From the NCBI GenBank assembly GCA_027186245.1, contig CP114489.1:8129501-8193500 (forward strand): 64,000 nucleotides of DNA, given 5' to 3'. Positions 34,655 through 46,519 of this stretch are shown one piece after another. A program made the translations under genes and the position numbers. The DNA comes from Coriaria nepalensis. Taxonomy: Eukaryota > Streptophyta > Magnoliopsida > Cucurbitales > Coriariaceae. Under the pieces are notes generated by a model. That model was not told the DNA's origin, did no database searches, and saw only the letters and a program-made list of their open reading frames with translations. Position 1 is the first letter of the stretch; each line of letters starts with the position of its first letter.

Positions 34655-34870
34655 AAATGAAACGATATCACGTGGCGCCGCTCATCACCTTATTCGATAG
34701 AAAACGCGTGGTCTTAGTGTAAAACAGCCTCACAGACCTAACTTTTTTTCTGCTCCTGACTAACTTTCTGAAACGCCTCAGTCTACTCATCAACTGGAAA
34801 GGAAATGAAAAAACGTTCTCCACTACTCCTTAGATGAGTGCTTCCCTCCACCTTTCGAGATTAATCTTCT
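34655..34870 (+). promoter_or_regulatory. Promoter and leader of the F-box gene
   Basis: CACGTGGC (G-box/ABRE type) at 34669-34676 and ACGCGTGG near 34703, about 170-200 bases before the ATG; the sequence becomes pyrimidine- and C-richer towards the start, as plant leaders do. The motifs are seen; abscisic acid or stress control is only a possibility. Confidence 0.4.
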
Positions 34871-36536
34871 ATGGCGGACCTCCCGCAGGAGGTAATAATC
34901 GAAATACTCTGTCGTCTACCGGTGAAGATTCTTCTTCGCCTCCGCTGCGTATCAAAATCGTGGCGGTCCCTGATTGATGGATCGGATTTCCTCGAGCTAC
35001 ACCTCAAGAAATCATTAGAGAACCGTACCAATATCAGCCTCGTCCTCAGGAAACATTCTGACCTCTTCTCTGTTTGTATCGAAGCCCTCGATGACATCGT
35101 CAAGCTCAATCACCCCCTTATGTGCTACAGCAATAAAATTAGGGTTTTCGGTTCCTGTAATGGCCTACTCTGCATCTGTAACGTGGCGGAAGATATCTCT
35201 TATTGGAATCCATCAACAAGGAAGTATCGCATATTGCCTAGTTTGCCAGCCGAGCGTCGGAAAGTTGCTGGACCGTTCCTCTTTTTTGCGCGTGTTTATG
35301 GGTTTGGGTATGATGCGGTTCATGATGATTACAAGTTGGTAAGGATTTCTCAGTTTGTTAGGATAGAGCATATGGGATTTGAATCTGAAGTCTTGGTTTA
35401 TAGTCTGAGAACAAACTGCTGGAAATTGAGTGAAAATGTGACTTGTGTTTTTCATACTAGGAAAATGGGAGTTCTCTGTAATGGTGCTTTGCATTGGGTG
35501 GTGACTAAAGAGTGGGAAACAGAAGAAGAGGTTCATTCATTGGTTGCCTTTGATATAGCGAGCGAAACTTTGAAAGGCATTGGATTACCAGAATGTATGG
35601 GCACTAGTAAATTTAAGATGGATGTTTGGGTTTTCGATGGGTGTCTCTGTTTGCTTGCAAATTATCCGGAAATTAGGCATGAGGTTTGGGTTATGAAGGA
35701 GTATGGTGTTGGGGAGTCTTGGACTAAATTTTTTACTATTTCACAGCCTGATATGCTTAAGTCCTTTAGTTTTGTGAAGCCCCTTGCTTATTCAAATACT
35801 GGACGAAAAGTTCTTTTGGAACAGGACAATGAGAAACTTGTTTGGTTTGACCTAAAAGGACAACAACTTATCAATTCGAACTTACGTGGTTTTGCGGAGA
35901 GATTTGATTCTGAAGTTTGTGTCGGGAGCTTTGTTTCGCCCCTTGCTTGCAGAGAAAATAATGGGAAAAAGAACGACTCCTTGACTGGGAAGAAAAGGTT
36001 GATACATCTTTTCCTTAACTATCTATGATTTTGAGTTTTAAACATGTATAGCTGAATGTATCCATGTGATTAGAATTTTTATATGTTTAGGTTGGAACAG
36101 TTTTGACTTCGTAAAAGTTAAAATTTGATGATTATGCACATCACTATTCAAAGATTTTTTTTTTTTTTTGGTTGGGGGCCCGGGAGAAGATGTTTACTCA
36201 GAGTTTTTTCATGTTTAGCCGATTGTATGTACACGCCTAGAACAGCTTTGACTTGTTAGAAGTCAAACTAAGGTGATTATGCCATATCGCGATAAAAATA
36301 TTTGCTTTTTTTTTTGTTTGAGTTTACGTTTGCTATGTTTGTGATAAGATAGATAATGGGGTTCATATATTTCACAGAAGACAGAATGATGCTTATTTTT
36401 TTCTTTTTTTCTTTTTTTCTTTTTTTCTTTTTTTCTTTTTTTCTTTTTTTCTTTTTTTAACCCTTGCACCGCCTGAGTTGACCTTGTTTCATTCAGGGAT
36501 GATTTCTTGTCCGAGGGGTTCAAGCTGGTGTTATAA
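34871..36536 (+). CDS. F-box protein, CPR1/CPR30-like
   Basis: 388-aa F-box protein, substrate receptor of an SCF ubiquitin ligase. Exons: 34871-35997 and 36497-36536. N-terminal F-box at residues ~3-45 (LPQEVIIEILCRLPVKILLR followed by LRCVSKSWRSLI), then an F-box-associated domain (~90-320) with FGSCNGLLC, WNPSTRKYRILP, YGFGYD, DDYKLVRI and LVAFDIASE. The short second exon gives the conserved tail DDFLSEGFKLVL after an AG/G-phase intron; reading through the donor would instead give an unconserved end at 36028. In Arabidopsis CPR1 targets NLR immune receptors; that role here is inference from family. No break or missing motif. Confidence 0.92.
36395..36458. repeat. (T7C)n microsatellite in the F-box gene intron
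   Basis: About eight near-perfect copies of an 8-base unit, seven T and one C, some 40-100 bases before the acceptor at 36496. It enlarges the polypyrimidine region of the intron. Confidence 0.9.
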
Positions 36537-38165
36537 GCAAACAAAAGAAGAATATAGAACACGAGGGAAAAATAGGGTAAGTTCAGTTATTCTACTAAAT
36601 TTTTTTAGCTTAACTTGGATGATAGAATTCGTCTATGTCTACCAGTTTTTCTACATTTTTTTGGCATGACATGTTTGTGCAGAATGAGGTCAAAACCAAA
36701 ATGCTCGTGCTTGTTATTTATTTCACGTCTGCGAAGCATATGGATCCATAACTTTTCTCTCTTGGGTGAAATTGAATGGATGGTATTACAGGTTTTTAGC
36801 GCAAGTTGTTATGGTTTGAAGAGGGAAAGAGATAGAATGCTGAAGAAGATTTACCCACTACTTGCGCATACATGTAAAAAATTCTCTCGGCATTTTTCCT
36901 GTTGAGGCTTTCTACATGTCACCCATATTTTGGATGAGATAAATGGATTTTCTTCTGTATAAGAAGTTGGAGATGTTTGGAATGTATTGTAATGAATGTA
37001 GTAATATACGGTCCTACACTCTGCAGGATCAAAACTCCACAGGTTTATTTCTAAAGCTAGATTTGATTTGAGAAATAGGAGGGTGTAATCTTTTTCTTTC
37101 TGATTACGTTTTTGGTTTGAATGATGGGCTGAAGAATGTGTGGCAAGTAGGAAAGTTCTATTATCCCGTCCCTGTATGATCTATTTTTCTCTCCGTTTGT
37201 ATGTGCGGATGGAAATTGGGGAGCTGATCTGAGATCTCCGATCAGAACCCAAACCCCTAATAACCATTGGATAAAGAGATCATTTATGTTGGTATACAAC
37301 TTGTTTTTATTGTAAGGAAAAGAGCTTGAACATGTTCACTGTTAGAAGAAGTGAAGTTGATGTATTATTACTCTATGCTCTTCTGTCAAATGGGTCGAAT
37401 TTTTATTATTATTGATATGTAAGTGTTAATTCAAATATCACGTCTATTTTATTTTATTTTTGTTTTATTTTATTTTATTTTTATAATATTTATTTAATTC
37501 ATTTTTGGCTAAGTTAACGATTTGGCCTTGAACTTTTTTTGTTTGTTTATATTTTATTCTTAAATTTGTAAATGGTTCTATTTTATCATTAAGATTTTCA
37601 AAATATTCTATTTTCAATTTTAGAGACAAATTTATAAATATAAAATTTAAAAAGGAATTTTAAAGTTTTATAAATACTAAAATTGATACATAACATATAA
37701 AAATATCAATTACATCATTAAAATGATTGTTAGAGTGGTTATTATTGAGATTTAAAATTATAAATAATGAAAATTGATGGGTACAAAAATGAAATTTAAT
37801 TAAAATTATGAATTAATTTACAAAAAAAAAATATATAAATTTTAAATATATTGATGTTATTTAAATATGATGAGATATTTTAATTTTAGTATTTATAAAT
37901 TTTAGATGTTATTTCTTAATTCTACATTTATAATATGCCTAAAGGATCAAAATGAAACGAAATTGAAAAGACTAAGGCACAATTGAACTGTTCAAAAGTT
38001 TAGGATAAAAAAAAAATAAATAATAAAAGTTTAAGAACAAAAATAATAATTTAATTTTTTTTCCCTTATATCTTGTTATATGCCAAATATATGGGCGTGG
38101 TCATTAATTATTTACCTTTGAGATGAATAGGGGTTTCCAACCATGAATTTACATTGAAACACTTG
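36537..38165. other. 3' flank of the F-box gene and AT-rich spacer
   Basis: Likely 3' UTR and possibly more downstream transcript to about 37000-37400, then AT-rich spacer. The open frames at 36615-36905 (+) and 37057-37299 (-) have no recognised domain. Confidence 0.35.
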
Positions 38166-38889
38166 ATACTAGATGTGTCGTCCGACATGTTTTAGATGGG
38201 TTGGGCTTAGACTCATTTTCAAGCCCGTCGGGCTTAATTCGGCCCAGCCCACCACTTCACAAATTATTTTAAAAAAGAGTTTAAGTGGAAATCTTTTTTT
38301 TTATTCTTATAATTTTTTTTTTATTTCTCTCCATATATAATTATTTTTAAATTTTTCTCTTGCTTGAATTTTTCATATAAATATATCACTTTCACTCTAG
38401 TTTTTACTCACATCTCTCTCTCTCTCTCCCTCATTTAATATTCTAATTTTTAATACTATAAATTATAATTAATCTATATTCTTCCATAATCTCTAATTTC
38501 CTTATTATTAATCTTAATTCCTTATCTTTAATCTCAATCCCTAATTCGATATGTTTCATAAATTAAACTAAGGTTCAAGATAATTAATTTTTAATGTTAA
38601 CAATGTTATTGTATATTAATTATTATTATATTTAATCTTAATATTTTATTTTTTTATTTAAAATTTTATTTATTTATACTTTTTATAATTAATCGTTTAC
38701 TCTTAAACTTTTTATAAAAAAATGGATCATTATTAATATGACTTCAACTCTCTAAATGCATAAAAGCAAAATATTTATGCCGAAATCGGTTCAAATTCAC
38801 TGTCATACCATCAGTTCCAGTATAATCTAATATAATATCGGGTCTACCACCACCATCATCTAATATTGATACTGCTACTGTTACAAATA

Positions 38890-40990
38890 CAATGCCCACA
38901 AAGAGACGTAATAAACGAACATCCGATATTTGGGATACATTCGATATAATTCCATACAAAAAAAATAAAAAAAAAATAAAACAATTAGAACATTGATGGT
39001 GCAATGTGCAAGTATTGCAAGTATTTTAGTCAGAGGTCCAAATGATGGAACTAATCACTTGAAACACCATAAAGAAAAATGCATGGCTAAAGCTAGTGCA
39101 AGTATGACTAGTGGCTGCTAGAGAATATCTACGATTTAGTGGTTTAACATTGATGGTACAATTGGTACGTGGACTACGATTTAGTGGCTATTAGAGAATA
39201 TCTAGTTAAACTTATTGTTGCTACTGATTTACCTATTAATTTTGGTGATAGTGTCTATTATGCGAAGCATATTAGAAGAGCATATAACTCACAATATAAG
39301 ACTACAAGTAGAAATAATACTAAATCTGACATACTTGCATATTTTAGAAAAAAAAAAGTAATGAATTAAAATTATAATGTGGTGATTTGAATATCTTAGT
39401 GGCTATTAGAGAATATCTAGTTAAACTTATTGTTGCTACTGATTTACCTATTAATTTTGGTGACAGTGTCTATTATGCAAAGCATATTAGAAGAGCATAT
39501 AACTCACAATATAAGACTACAAGTAGAAATAATACTAAATCTAACATACTTGCATATTTTAGAAAAAAAAAAGTGATGAATTAAAATTATAATGTGGTGA
39601 TTTAAATCTTAATTTTTCTTTGACTTTTGATATTTGAAATGCACATTCTAAAGATGATTATTTATGTGTTGATATTCATTACTTAGATTTAGAATGAAGT
39701 TTATATAAAAAATTAATAGGATTTAAAGTTATAGATGAAAAAACACATACTGGTGAAAATATATGTGATTTAATAATGAAAGTTTTAAGTGAGTTTGATA
39801 TCAAAAGCTATATAATATCCATAACTTTGGATAATGTTGCGACAAATACAAAGGTCGTCTCTATATTTGAATAACATCTTAGCCAATATAATGGAAGAGT
39901 TTTCTTACATCAACCTTGTGTGTGTCTCGAAAGTGTTTTCCTCATTGTAAAATCATGTATGAAAAAATAATAAACTATTTGTTGATAAAATTCTATTATT
40001 ATTATTTTGGATTAGTAGTTCGAATTCTAGAGTACCTAAGTTTAAAAAATATCGTAGGGCATTCAATGTGAAGTCTCGAATATTTGGAACTGATATGCTA
40101 GTAATATGGAATTTCACATATTTGATGTTGAAAAATGGCCCTCACATAAAAAAATAGTTGGTGGTTTTTTAGTTCTCGTGATCCTCATGTTCGGTTAAGT
40201 AGTTCTAATTGGGATATATATAAAAAATTTACATGCTTTTTAAAAATATTTTATAATTCTACCATTCGACTTTCGGGTATTTATTATCATACATCTCCTC
40301 TTATTCTACATTCACTTGTTGAAATGATTAGCTTGTTTCAGATTTATGAGAATGATGAATTGTTTAAACTAGTTGTTCAGAAAATGATTTCAAAATTTAA
40401 AAAAATTGGTTAAGTTATATACTTTTGCTTATATATTAGATATTAGGATTAAGTTACAAGGTCTAACAAATACTCTTACATTTATAAGCAATATATAAAT
40501 GTTGATTATTCTTCCACTATTACTAATGCTACTAACAAGTTATATGAAGTATTTTGTCTTTAAAATAATAAGTACAACTGCTTACGACAACAGACACGAG
40601 AATAAGATATTCGACCTAAGAGAAAGAGTTGAAATTTTATTAGCAGTTTCAGTTCAATTCCAGTTCCAATTTCACTAGGGTGGAACTCCAGAAATACCTT
40701 GAACCGATTACTTATTTTTTATTTTGGTGCAAATGATTCAGAATCCTTATGCCTTTTGGATTGGTAGAAGAAAAATTTTATGCGATTTCCTATACTAGCA
40801 TGACTTGCACGAGATGTCTTAATTGTTCCCGTCTCAACAGTTTCTTCTGAATCAGTATTCAACATAGGTGAGAGAGTTATTGAAGATAAGGGAACTTCGT
40901 TAAAGCTGAAATTGGTTGAAGATCAACAAGAGATTGAGAGTATGCAACTCATCAAGATCAACATACTACTCATAATAAAGACATTCAATA
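38890..40990 (+). pseudogene. hAT transposase relic
   Basis: BED-finger remnant at 38890-39100 (KRRNKRTSDIWDTFDII, then in another frame NHLKHHKEKCMAK). A duplicated segment at 39184-39609 reads LVKLIVATDLPINFGDS, as in the hAT region after the finger. About 39655-39950 gives IDEKTHTGENICDLIMKVL followed by ISITLDNVATNTK, the conserved SITLDNAxxN block. About 40225-40420 gives FYNSTIRLSGIYYHTSPLIL, and about 40745-40960 matches the dimerisation region (VGERVIEDKGTSLKLKLVED, compare GGRVLDxxRSSLKPxxVEAL). Stops and shifts throughout. Confidence 0.82.
39184..39609 (+). repeat. 213-bp tandem duplication in the hAT element
   Basis: Two direct copies, 39184-39396 and 39397-39609, differing at only a handful of positions. 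213 is a multiple of three and each copy ends with the same in-frame stop. The duplication is far younger than the decay of the transposase. Confidence 0.9.
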
Positions 40991-41683
40991 TTTTCGGAAT
41001 ATATTTTTAGATAAAAAAATTTTTATAACAGGAAGTAGTTTTATGATCCACCAATGATCAACCACCATTAATAAATATATAATAGATTATAATTTATTAG
41101 CAAACTTTTATTATTTATTTATTTTTCTTTATTTATATTTTTATTATAAGGTCCGTTTTTTTCCTTCTTAAAGCCAAGAGATTTTTTTGACGGAACCATG
41201 ATGGTTAAAGCCACAATAGTTTAATCATCTAAATATTATTTAACAATACTTAATAAAGTTTTTATTTAGCCAAAAATTTATTTATTTATGTATTTATTTA
41301 TTATTATTATTATTTTATTTTAAAAGGGTTGGGTAGGGATCGAACATATATTTAGCAAACAAGCCAAGCTTGGCCCGGCCCATTTATTTTAGGACTCAGC
41401 CTAGCCCAACGTCGAATAATGAAAAGCCAAACGCGGACTAGGCTGGTTGGCCCATTTAGACACCTCTACCTCAAGAATTTGAAAAAAAATTCTAACCTTT
41501 GTTAAGAAGGTCATAGACCCATTGATTAGTGTGGCAATCTCTATATGAAGGTTATACCTATAGTGAAAAGACTTTATAGTGGAAGCAAACTCCGAAAAAT
41601 ATCTTCGTCAGTGATTCTTTAGTCTCGTATTCCTTCATTTACATAGATCAACCTCGTGATTAAAGATTACAAATGAAACAGTT

Positions 41684-42087
41684 AGGGTATACTTGGTAAC
41701 AAAATTCAAAAATGGTTTTTGCATTTTTTTTATTGTAGAATCAGTGAAAAGCATGGGACAAGCGTATTTGGTAGTGAAATTTTGTGTCAATGCAATTAAA
41801 ATACCAATATTTAAATCACACTTTTTTCGGTTTTGAATGTCAAAATCCGGACATCACTTTTTATTGTTTTCATGTTTCATAACTCATAAAATGCAATCAT
41901 AATGCCAAAAGGCATTGTTCATGTTTCTACCCATAAAAAAGGATTCTCATTTTCTACTTTACCCAACCAAACACAAAATACAATTAAAAATTCAAAATAC
42001 GTGTACGTTAGTACACTAAACAATATACTGATGCAAAAAACCCATTTTTAAAAACCATTATTTGAATATTGTTGTTAAGCACACCCT
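41684..42087. mobile_element. MITE-like element, copy 1
   Basis: 404 bases with terminal inverted repeats of about 40 bases: left AGGGTATACTTGGTAACAAA..., right in reverse AGGGTGTGCTTAACAACAAT..., both continuing to ATGGTTTTT. No coding capacity. The TIR type resembles plant hAT-like MITEs; the 8-base flanks match only partly. Confidence 0.65.
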
Positions 42088-42862
42088 GAACGTATTTAGA
42101 AACTGTTTTTGCATTTTTAATTGCGAAAAAACCTGGAAAGTAGTGGAGAAGGGTGTTTCGGTGTGGAATTTTGTGTCAGCCTAGTTAAAATACCGACATT
42201 TAAATCACACTTTTTCGGTTTTGAATGTCATAACTTGGATACCACTTTTTTGTTATTTTTACGTTTTAGAACTAAAAAAAATATGCAATTAGAATACTTA
42301 AACGCATTGTTCATTCCACCTTTTTCTGCACTCCCCCTTATGATTCGTCAGTATGAATCAAACTTCTCATTTATTGAAGTTCCTTACTCCCATCCATCCT
42401 TTCCCTCTTTCTTTAGCCTAGATATGTTTTTTTTTCCTTGAGCCCAGATACGAGTTCTTCCTTGACATTCCACAAAAATTCAACGCACCATAATGAAATT
42501 TGGAGTATGAACATCAATTTGCCTAAGCTTAATAGTGATATCCAACGAGTTTAACGTGTTTCCTCTTGAAGCAAGAGCGGGAATGAGACGAGAAGAAGAG
42601 AAATCGTGAATTGCCAATCTAATTTCATATCAACATTTACCCCCAAAATGAAATGAGTTGTTTTAGCAAAGGATGAGAAATTGTTTTACAATTTCATCTG
42701 TCCAAATAGAATTGTAATTAGAAAACCTAATTCTTCTTTACTCAACTAAATAGAAAATATAATTTAAATATCAAAAACCATAGTCTGGCAGGAGACAAAG
42801 GTCTGACACCAAAAACCATTTTCTTATTACATTTTTTAAATACCATTACTAAGCATGTCTCA
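42088..42862. mobile_element. MITE-like element, copy 2, abutting copy 1
   Basis: The left part (42098-42335) is about 75-80% identical to 41708-41930 (both read AATTTTGTGTCA, TTTAAATCACACTTTT, CGGTTTTGAATGTCA). The right end in reverse (about 42862-42810) again resembles the copy-1 terminus (ATGCTTAGTAATGG, then AATGGTTTTTG). It is longer than copy 1, with extra sequence at about 42340-42640. The 106-codon open frame at 42121 belongs to it. Confidence 0.55.
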
Positions 42863-43850
42863 ATTTGATGACATTTACCTTCCTATCTATCCCCTTAAAT
42901 TAATCCTTTACACTTGAAGACAATAATAAGCTATAGTCATTTGAATGGTCAACTAATAATCGTTTGATTTCATAACTTCAAAAATAAGCATACATGTTCA
43001 AAGCTAAACTCTCTAACATTTGATGAAATATTGAATATGTATTGACCATGTTTTCTAGAAGTTTAAATAAGATTCCTCCAAATTAATGTTATTGAAAGCA
43101 CCAAGCCTAAGTTGGCCTCATGCAAGCTGCATAGGATACTCGTGAAGTACTTTGGAACCTCCAAAGAAACCTATGATGATTATTATCTTATTTGATTAAT
43201 CATTCCATCTATTTTAAATTTATAGTCAATTTTAGAGCATTGTTTAACTGTCAAAACCAACTATACCGACTATATGAATCATATGAGTCCTTATACAACT
43301 AGATGATGGATTTACAAAAACTTATTTCATACCATACTACTTTGCATAAGAATTTCTTTGTTGCATAAAAGTACATCACTTATATAACTCTTCCTCTAAT
43401 ATCGAGATAATAGATCTCATTTTATCACCCTGCAAACTGCCCGTACAAGCACACATGCCTAATAGTTTACCTTTAGTAACCCTTAACTAGGGTCACGTCT
43501 AGCGATATAAAAAAAATAATATATTGCATGTTAGTATTATGGTGATTTATGGTCCGAGAATCACAAGTGTAGTAGTGTTGATGCCAGAATTGTCATTCTG
43601 ACACGTGGCAAATGAGTAGTCTACAAAAGGCAACTCCTCTAGGCAGATTCAGTTCTTCACCCCCATCCCTATTGACACATGCTCTTAATAATATTTGTAA
43701 ATAGTTGGTGATTTATATTAGTTGTCGTTCGATATTTCAAGTTGTTATTTGGTGCTCTTCAATACCCTCCAAACAACCTACAACCCATGATCTTTGTCAC
43801 AAGGTTGGTTTCCTTAGCCACCTTCTTGATTAGCCATCTGAATGAGAGAA
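42863..43850. other. Intergenic DNA
   Basis: No coding, RNA or transposon domain recognised. Confidence 0.3.
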
Positions 43851-43855
43851 ACCTA

Positions 43856-43869
43856 GCTCTGATACCACC
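43856..43869 (-). other. Isolated LTR-retrotransposon primer-binding site
   Basis: On the minus strand GGTGGTATCAGAGC, an exact initiator-Met tRNA complement (TGGTATCAGAGC). A 5' LTR would lie to the right, starting with the TGACCCAG at 43870; its far end is not identified. To the left a minus-strand frame begins in the usual place for gag (43759-43840) but soon loses similarity. Confidence 0.6.
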
Positions 43870-46500
43870 TGACCCAGCATGTAGTGATATAGAGATCAAT
43901 ATATGATCAAATCTTATAAGGAAACAAGTTTCAATCCAAAAACCCAACTCAAATTGTTTGGAAAAGCTGAACAACTTAATTAGTAAATTAAATAGTTGAA
44001 AAGTTAAAAAAACTAAGAAAACCTAAAAAATTAGGTGTTTATATTTTTTCAAAAGTAATAGAAAAACTATAAACAATGTAAATAATGACAAAACTATACA
44101 TAATGCCAATTTATTAATTATGTTGTGGGCTAAGGTGCATGATGACAACATATTTATACATATGTTATGCCCTTAAGCTCTATGTTTTATTTTATATTTT
44201 CATGTGCAATTAGTTGTTTGATATGTTTAGTGAGTATTTTGTAGGCTATTATCTCTAAGCTATATTGAAGCTAATTTTGAGAAGTTTTGGAGCAAAAAAG
44301 ATAAAAGAAGTAGAGAGAGAAAAGAATGGGTCAAACTGTGAAAAAAGGAAAAAAAGAGAGGAAGAAAGAAGTATAAGAGAAAGTTTCCTATTTTGAGAAT
44401 TATAAACTTATCAACTATGAGACAAAGGAATGAGATTTTTTTTTAACCATTAAAGTCATAATTCAAAACTTTGAGAAGAGAAGATTGAGAAACATAATTC
44501 TTCTCTTCTACTTCTATCTTTTCTCTTCATACTTATTGCACATCATAATTGCTATGAATACTTTAGTTTTGACCTGATTTATGATGAGCTAATTTCTATT
44601 CGCTACAGTTATGATGGTACCTAACTATGATGTTTTGAACCTATTATTATTGATGTTGAATTAATAAATCATTGTTGAGTATTTTAATGCTTATTGTTTT
44701 AAGATGCTTGATCACCATTTAATTGACCTTAATTATATTGAAACCGAGAGGAGATATGCAATATTAGTTTCTTATGATAAAATACCATATTCTACATGTG
44801 TAATATAAATATTTATATGGTTTATATAGTTTCGATTAGAAAATTCATAAATCTTAATGCATTTAGATTACTTTTAAATTGACATACAAATTTTATGGGT
44901 GTTATCACAAGAGGATAATTCTAATTAGTACTCGAGAGAGTCTTTTTAGATAATATAGATATTTTTGTTCTCAATTTGAGTTATGAAATTCAATAACATG
45001 ATATTATGATTTAATTTTGATTAGTTAGGTGAAATTATATGTCCTAGTGTCCAATCCTTGGTGAATCTATATCTTGTGTTTTGATTTATTTCTTTTTTGT
45101 TAATTTCTTAGTTATATTCCATATTACATAAATCATTAATTTTGCTTTTAAATAATTTAGAGTTAAGAATAATTTTAATAATTAATGATAATAGTCTTTT
45201 GGGAGCAATAATATTTACTTTCATTATATGACTTGAGCGATTAGAGCACTTGCTAATTTTCGCATGATGCCTTCATCACATGAGTTTTTCGATTCATAAG
45301 TTGAATCTTGAAGTAGAAAACATATCGAGTAAATTGAATCGTTTAGATTACGATTAGAGGGTGAAAACATGAGTATCTCTTCTTCCTCTTGAATTTGTAT
45401 TTGAAGTAAGGAGATCATATCAGTTCTATAATCAACTTTGGTCAGTTTTTTATAGATCCAGATCTATTTAATTTCATATGAACTTTTTTATGCTTTTTGT
45501 AAATTATAATATTTATATTCTTATTGTACAATTTGATCTTGGTTGTGTTTATATGATTTAACATGTTTCAAATTTGATCTAAGAAAAATTATAAATTCTA
45601 CCATTCCTGCTGAGGATATTTATTCATAGACTAACACTAATAGCCTACTAATTTGTTTACCAAAACTTTAGGTTCAGCTCCACATTCACATTTGTTGTCC
45701 AAGCTCGACATGTTGAATTTATATTCTCCCACTTATAGCCGGAGAGGGGAGGGGGGAATAGCGTAGATATACCAGCTCAACAAGTTCACTAAAACAACTA
45801 AGTGATATTAGTTATGTGTATTATTCTAATTGTTTGCATGTATTTCAAGTTTGTGAGTATAAGCTCTTATATATACATGATTTCTCTCTATATTTGAATA
45901 TAATGAATATAATGATAATTGCTCCTCCCTTTAGTTCCTTCATCACTCTAAAATTTCTCTCTCAAATCAGTTAATATAAATGGCAAAGGTGGAAGCGGCG
46001 ATAGCAATGGTGGTAGTAGTGTTGGTCAAGGTGGCCGTTATTAAAAGGTCGTTGGATGTAGGTGGATGAAGTAGTGGTGGTGGGTCCAAGGAAAAAAAAT
46101 GAAGGAAATAACTTTGTTATTATTATTGTTTTATTTTTTATTTTTCATTTTTTTTAAAGAAATTATAAATAAGAAAACTTAACAAGTGAGAAAAAAAATT
46201 TAAAAATTAAAGTATATGAATAAATCCTCAAAACATATATATAATAAACATAAATTAAAGTTTTAATTATAATAAACCGTAACTCAGTTAAATTTAAAAG
46301 GATTTTATCCAAATTTCTTACTATGTCAGCAATAAAAAATTTAAATTACAAAAAAACCCAATTTAATATATATATTTAATATTTTTATCCTCAAAGTTAA
46401 TGTATTTTACATTTTCTTCCCTTTGTTTCTTTTATTTTTTTTCATTTCACCACCTTCTTCACCGTCCCTCTCTTACTGCTACTGTACCCCTCATCATTGC
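43870..46500. other. Repeat-derived intergenic DNA
   Basis: AT-rich; it may contain the LTR belonging to the primer-binding site at 43856 and retroelement-leader-like sequence around 44140-44760, where GATGAGCTAATTTC recalls the leaders of some plant elements. No coding domain found; minus-strand ORF 45224-45418 unsupported. Confidence 0.3.
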
Positions 46501-46519
46501 GGCTGTAAATTTTTAAAAA

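Larger units (their letters stand above)
38170..41468 (+). mobile_element. Decayed hAT DNA transposon
   Basis: About 3.3 kb. Putative terminal inverted repeats: left TAGATGTGTC (38170-38179), right end read in reverse TAGAGGTGTC (41468-41459), 9 of 10 identical. Both ends have GGGCC/GGCCC-rich subterminal DNA (38200-38255, 41370-41460), usual in Ac-like elements. The inside shows transposase blocks in order on the + strand: BED finger, DNA-binding/RNase H-like core, C-terminal dimerisation region. I saw no exact 8-bp target duplication, so the ends are provisional. Confidence 0.78.

Noticed and set aside
36263..36562. Lysine-rich 99-codon minus-strand frame
   Set aside because: Reads through the (T7C) microsatellite of the F-box intron.
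40012..40030. AGTTCGAATTCTAG resembling a tRNA/SINE B box
   Set aside because: No A box at the right distance upstream and it lies within the hAT transposase remnant.
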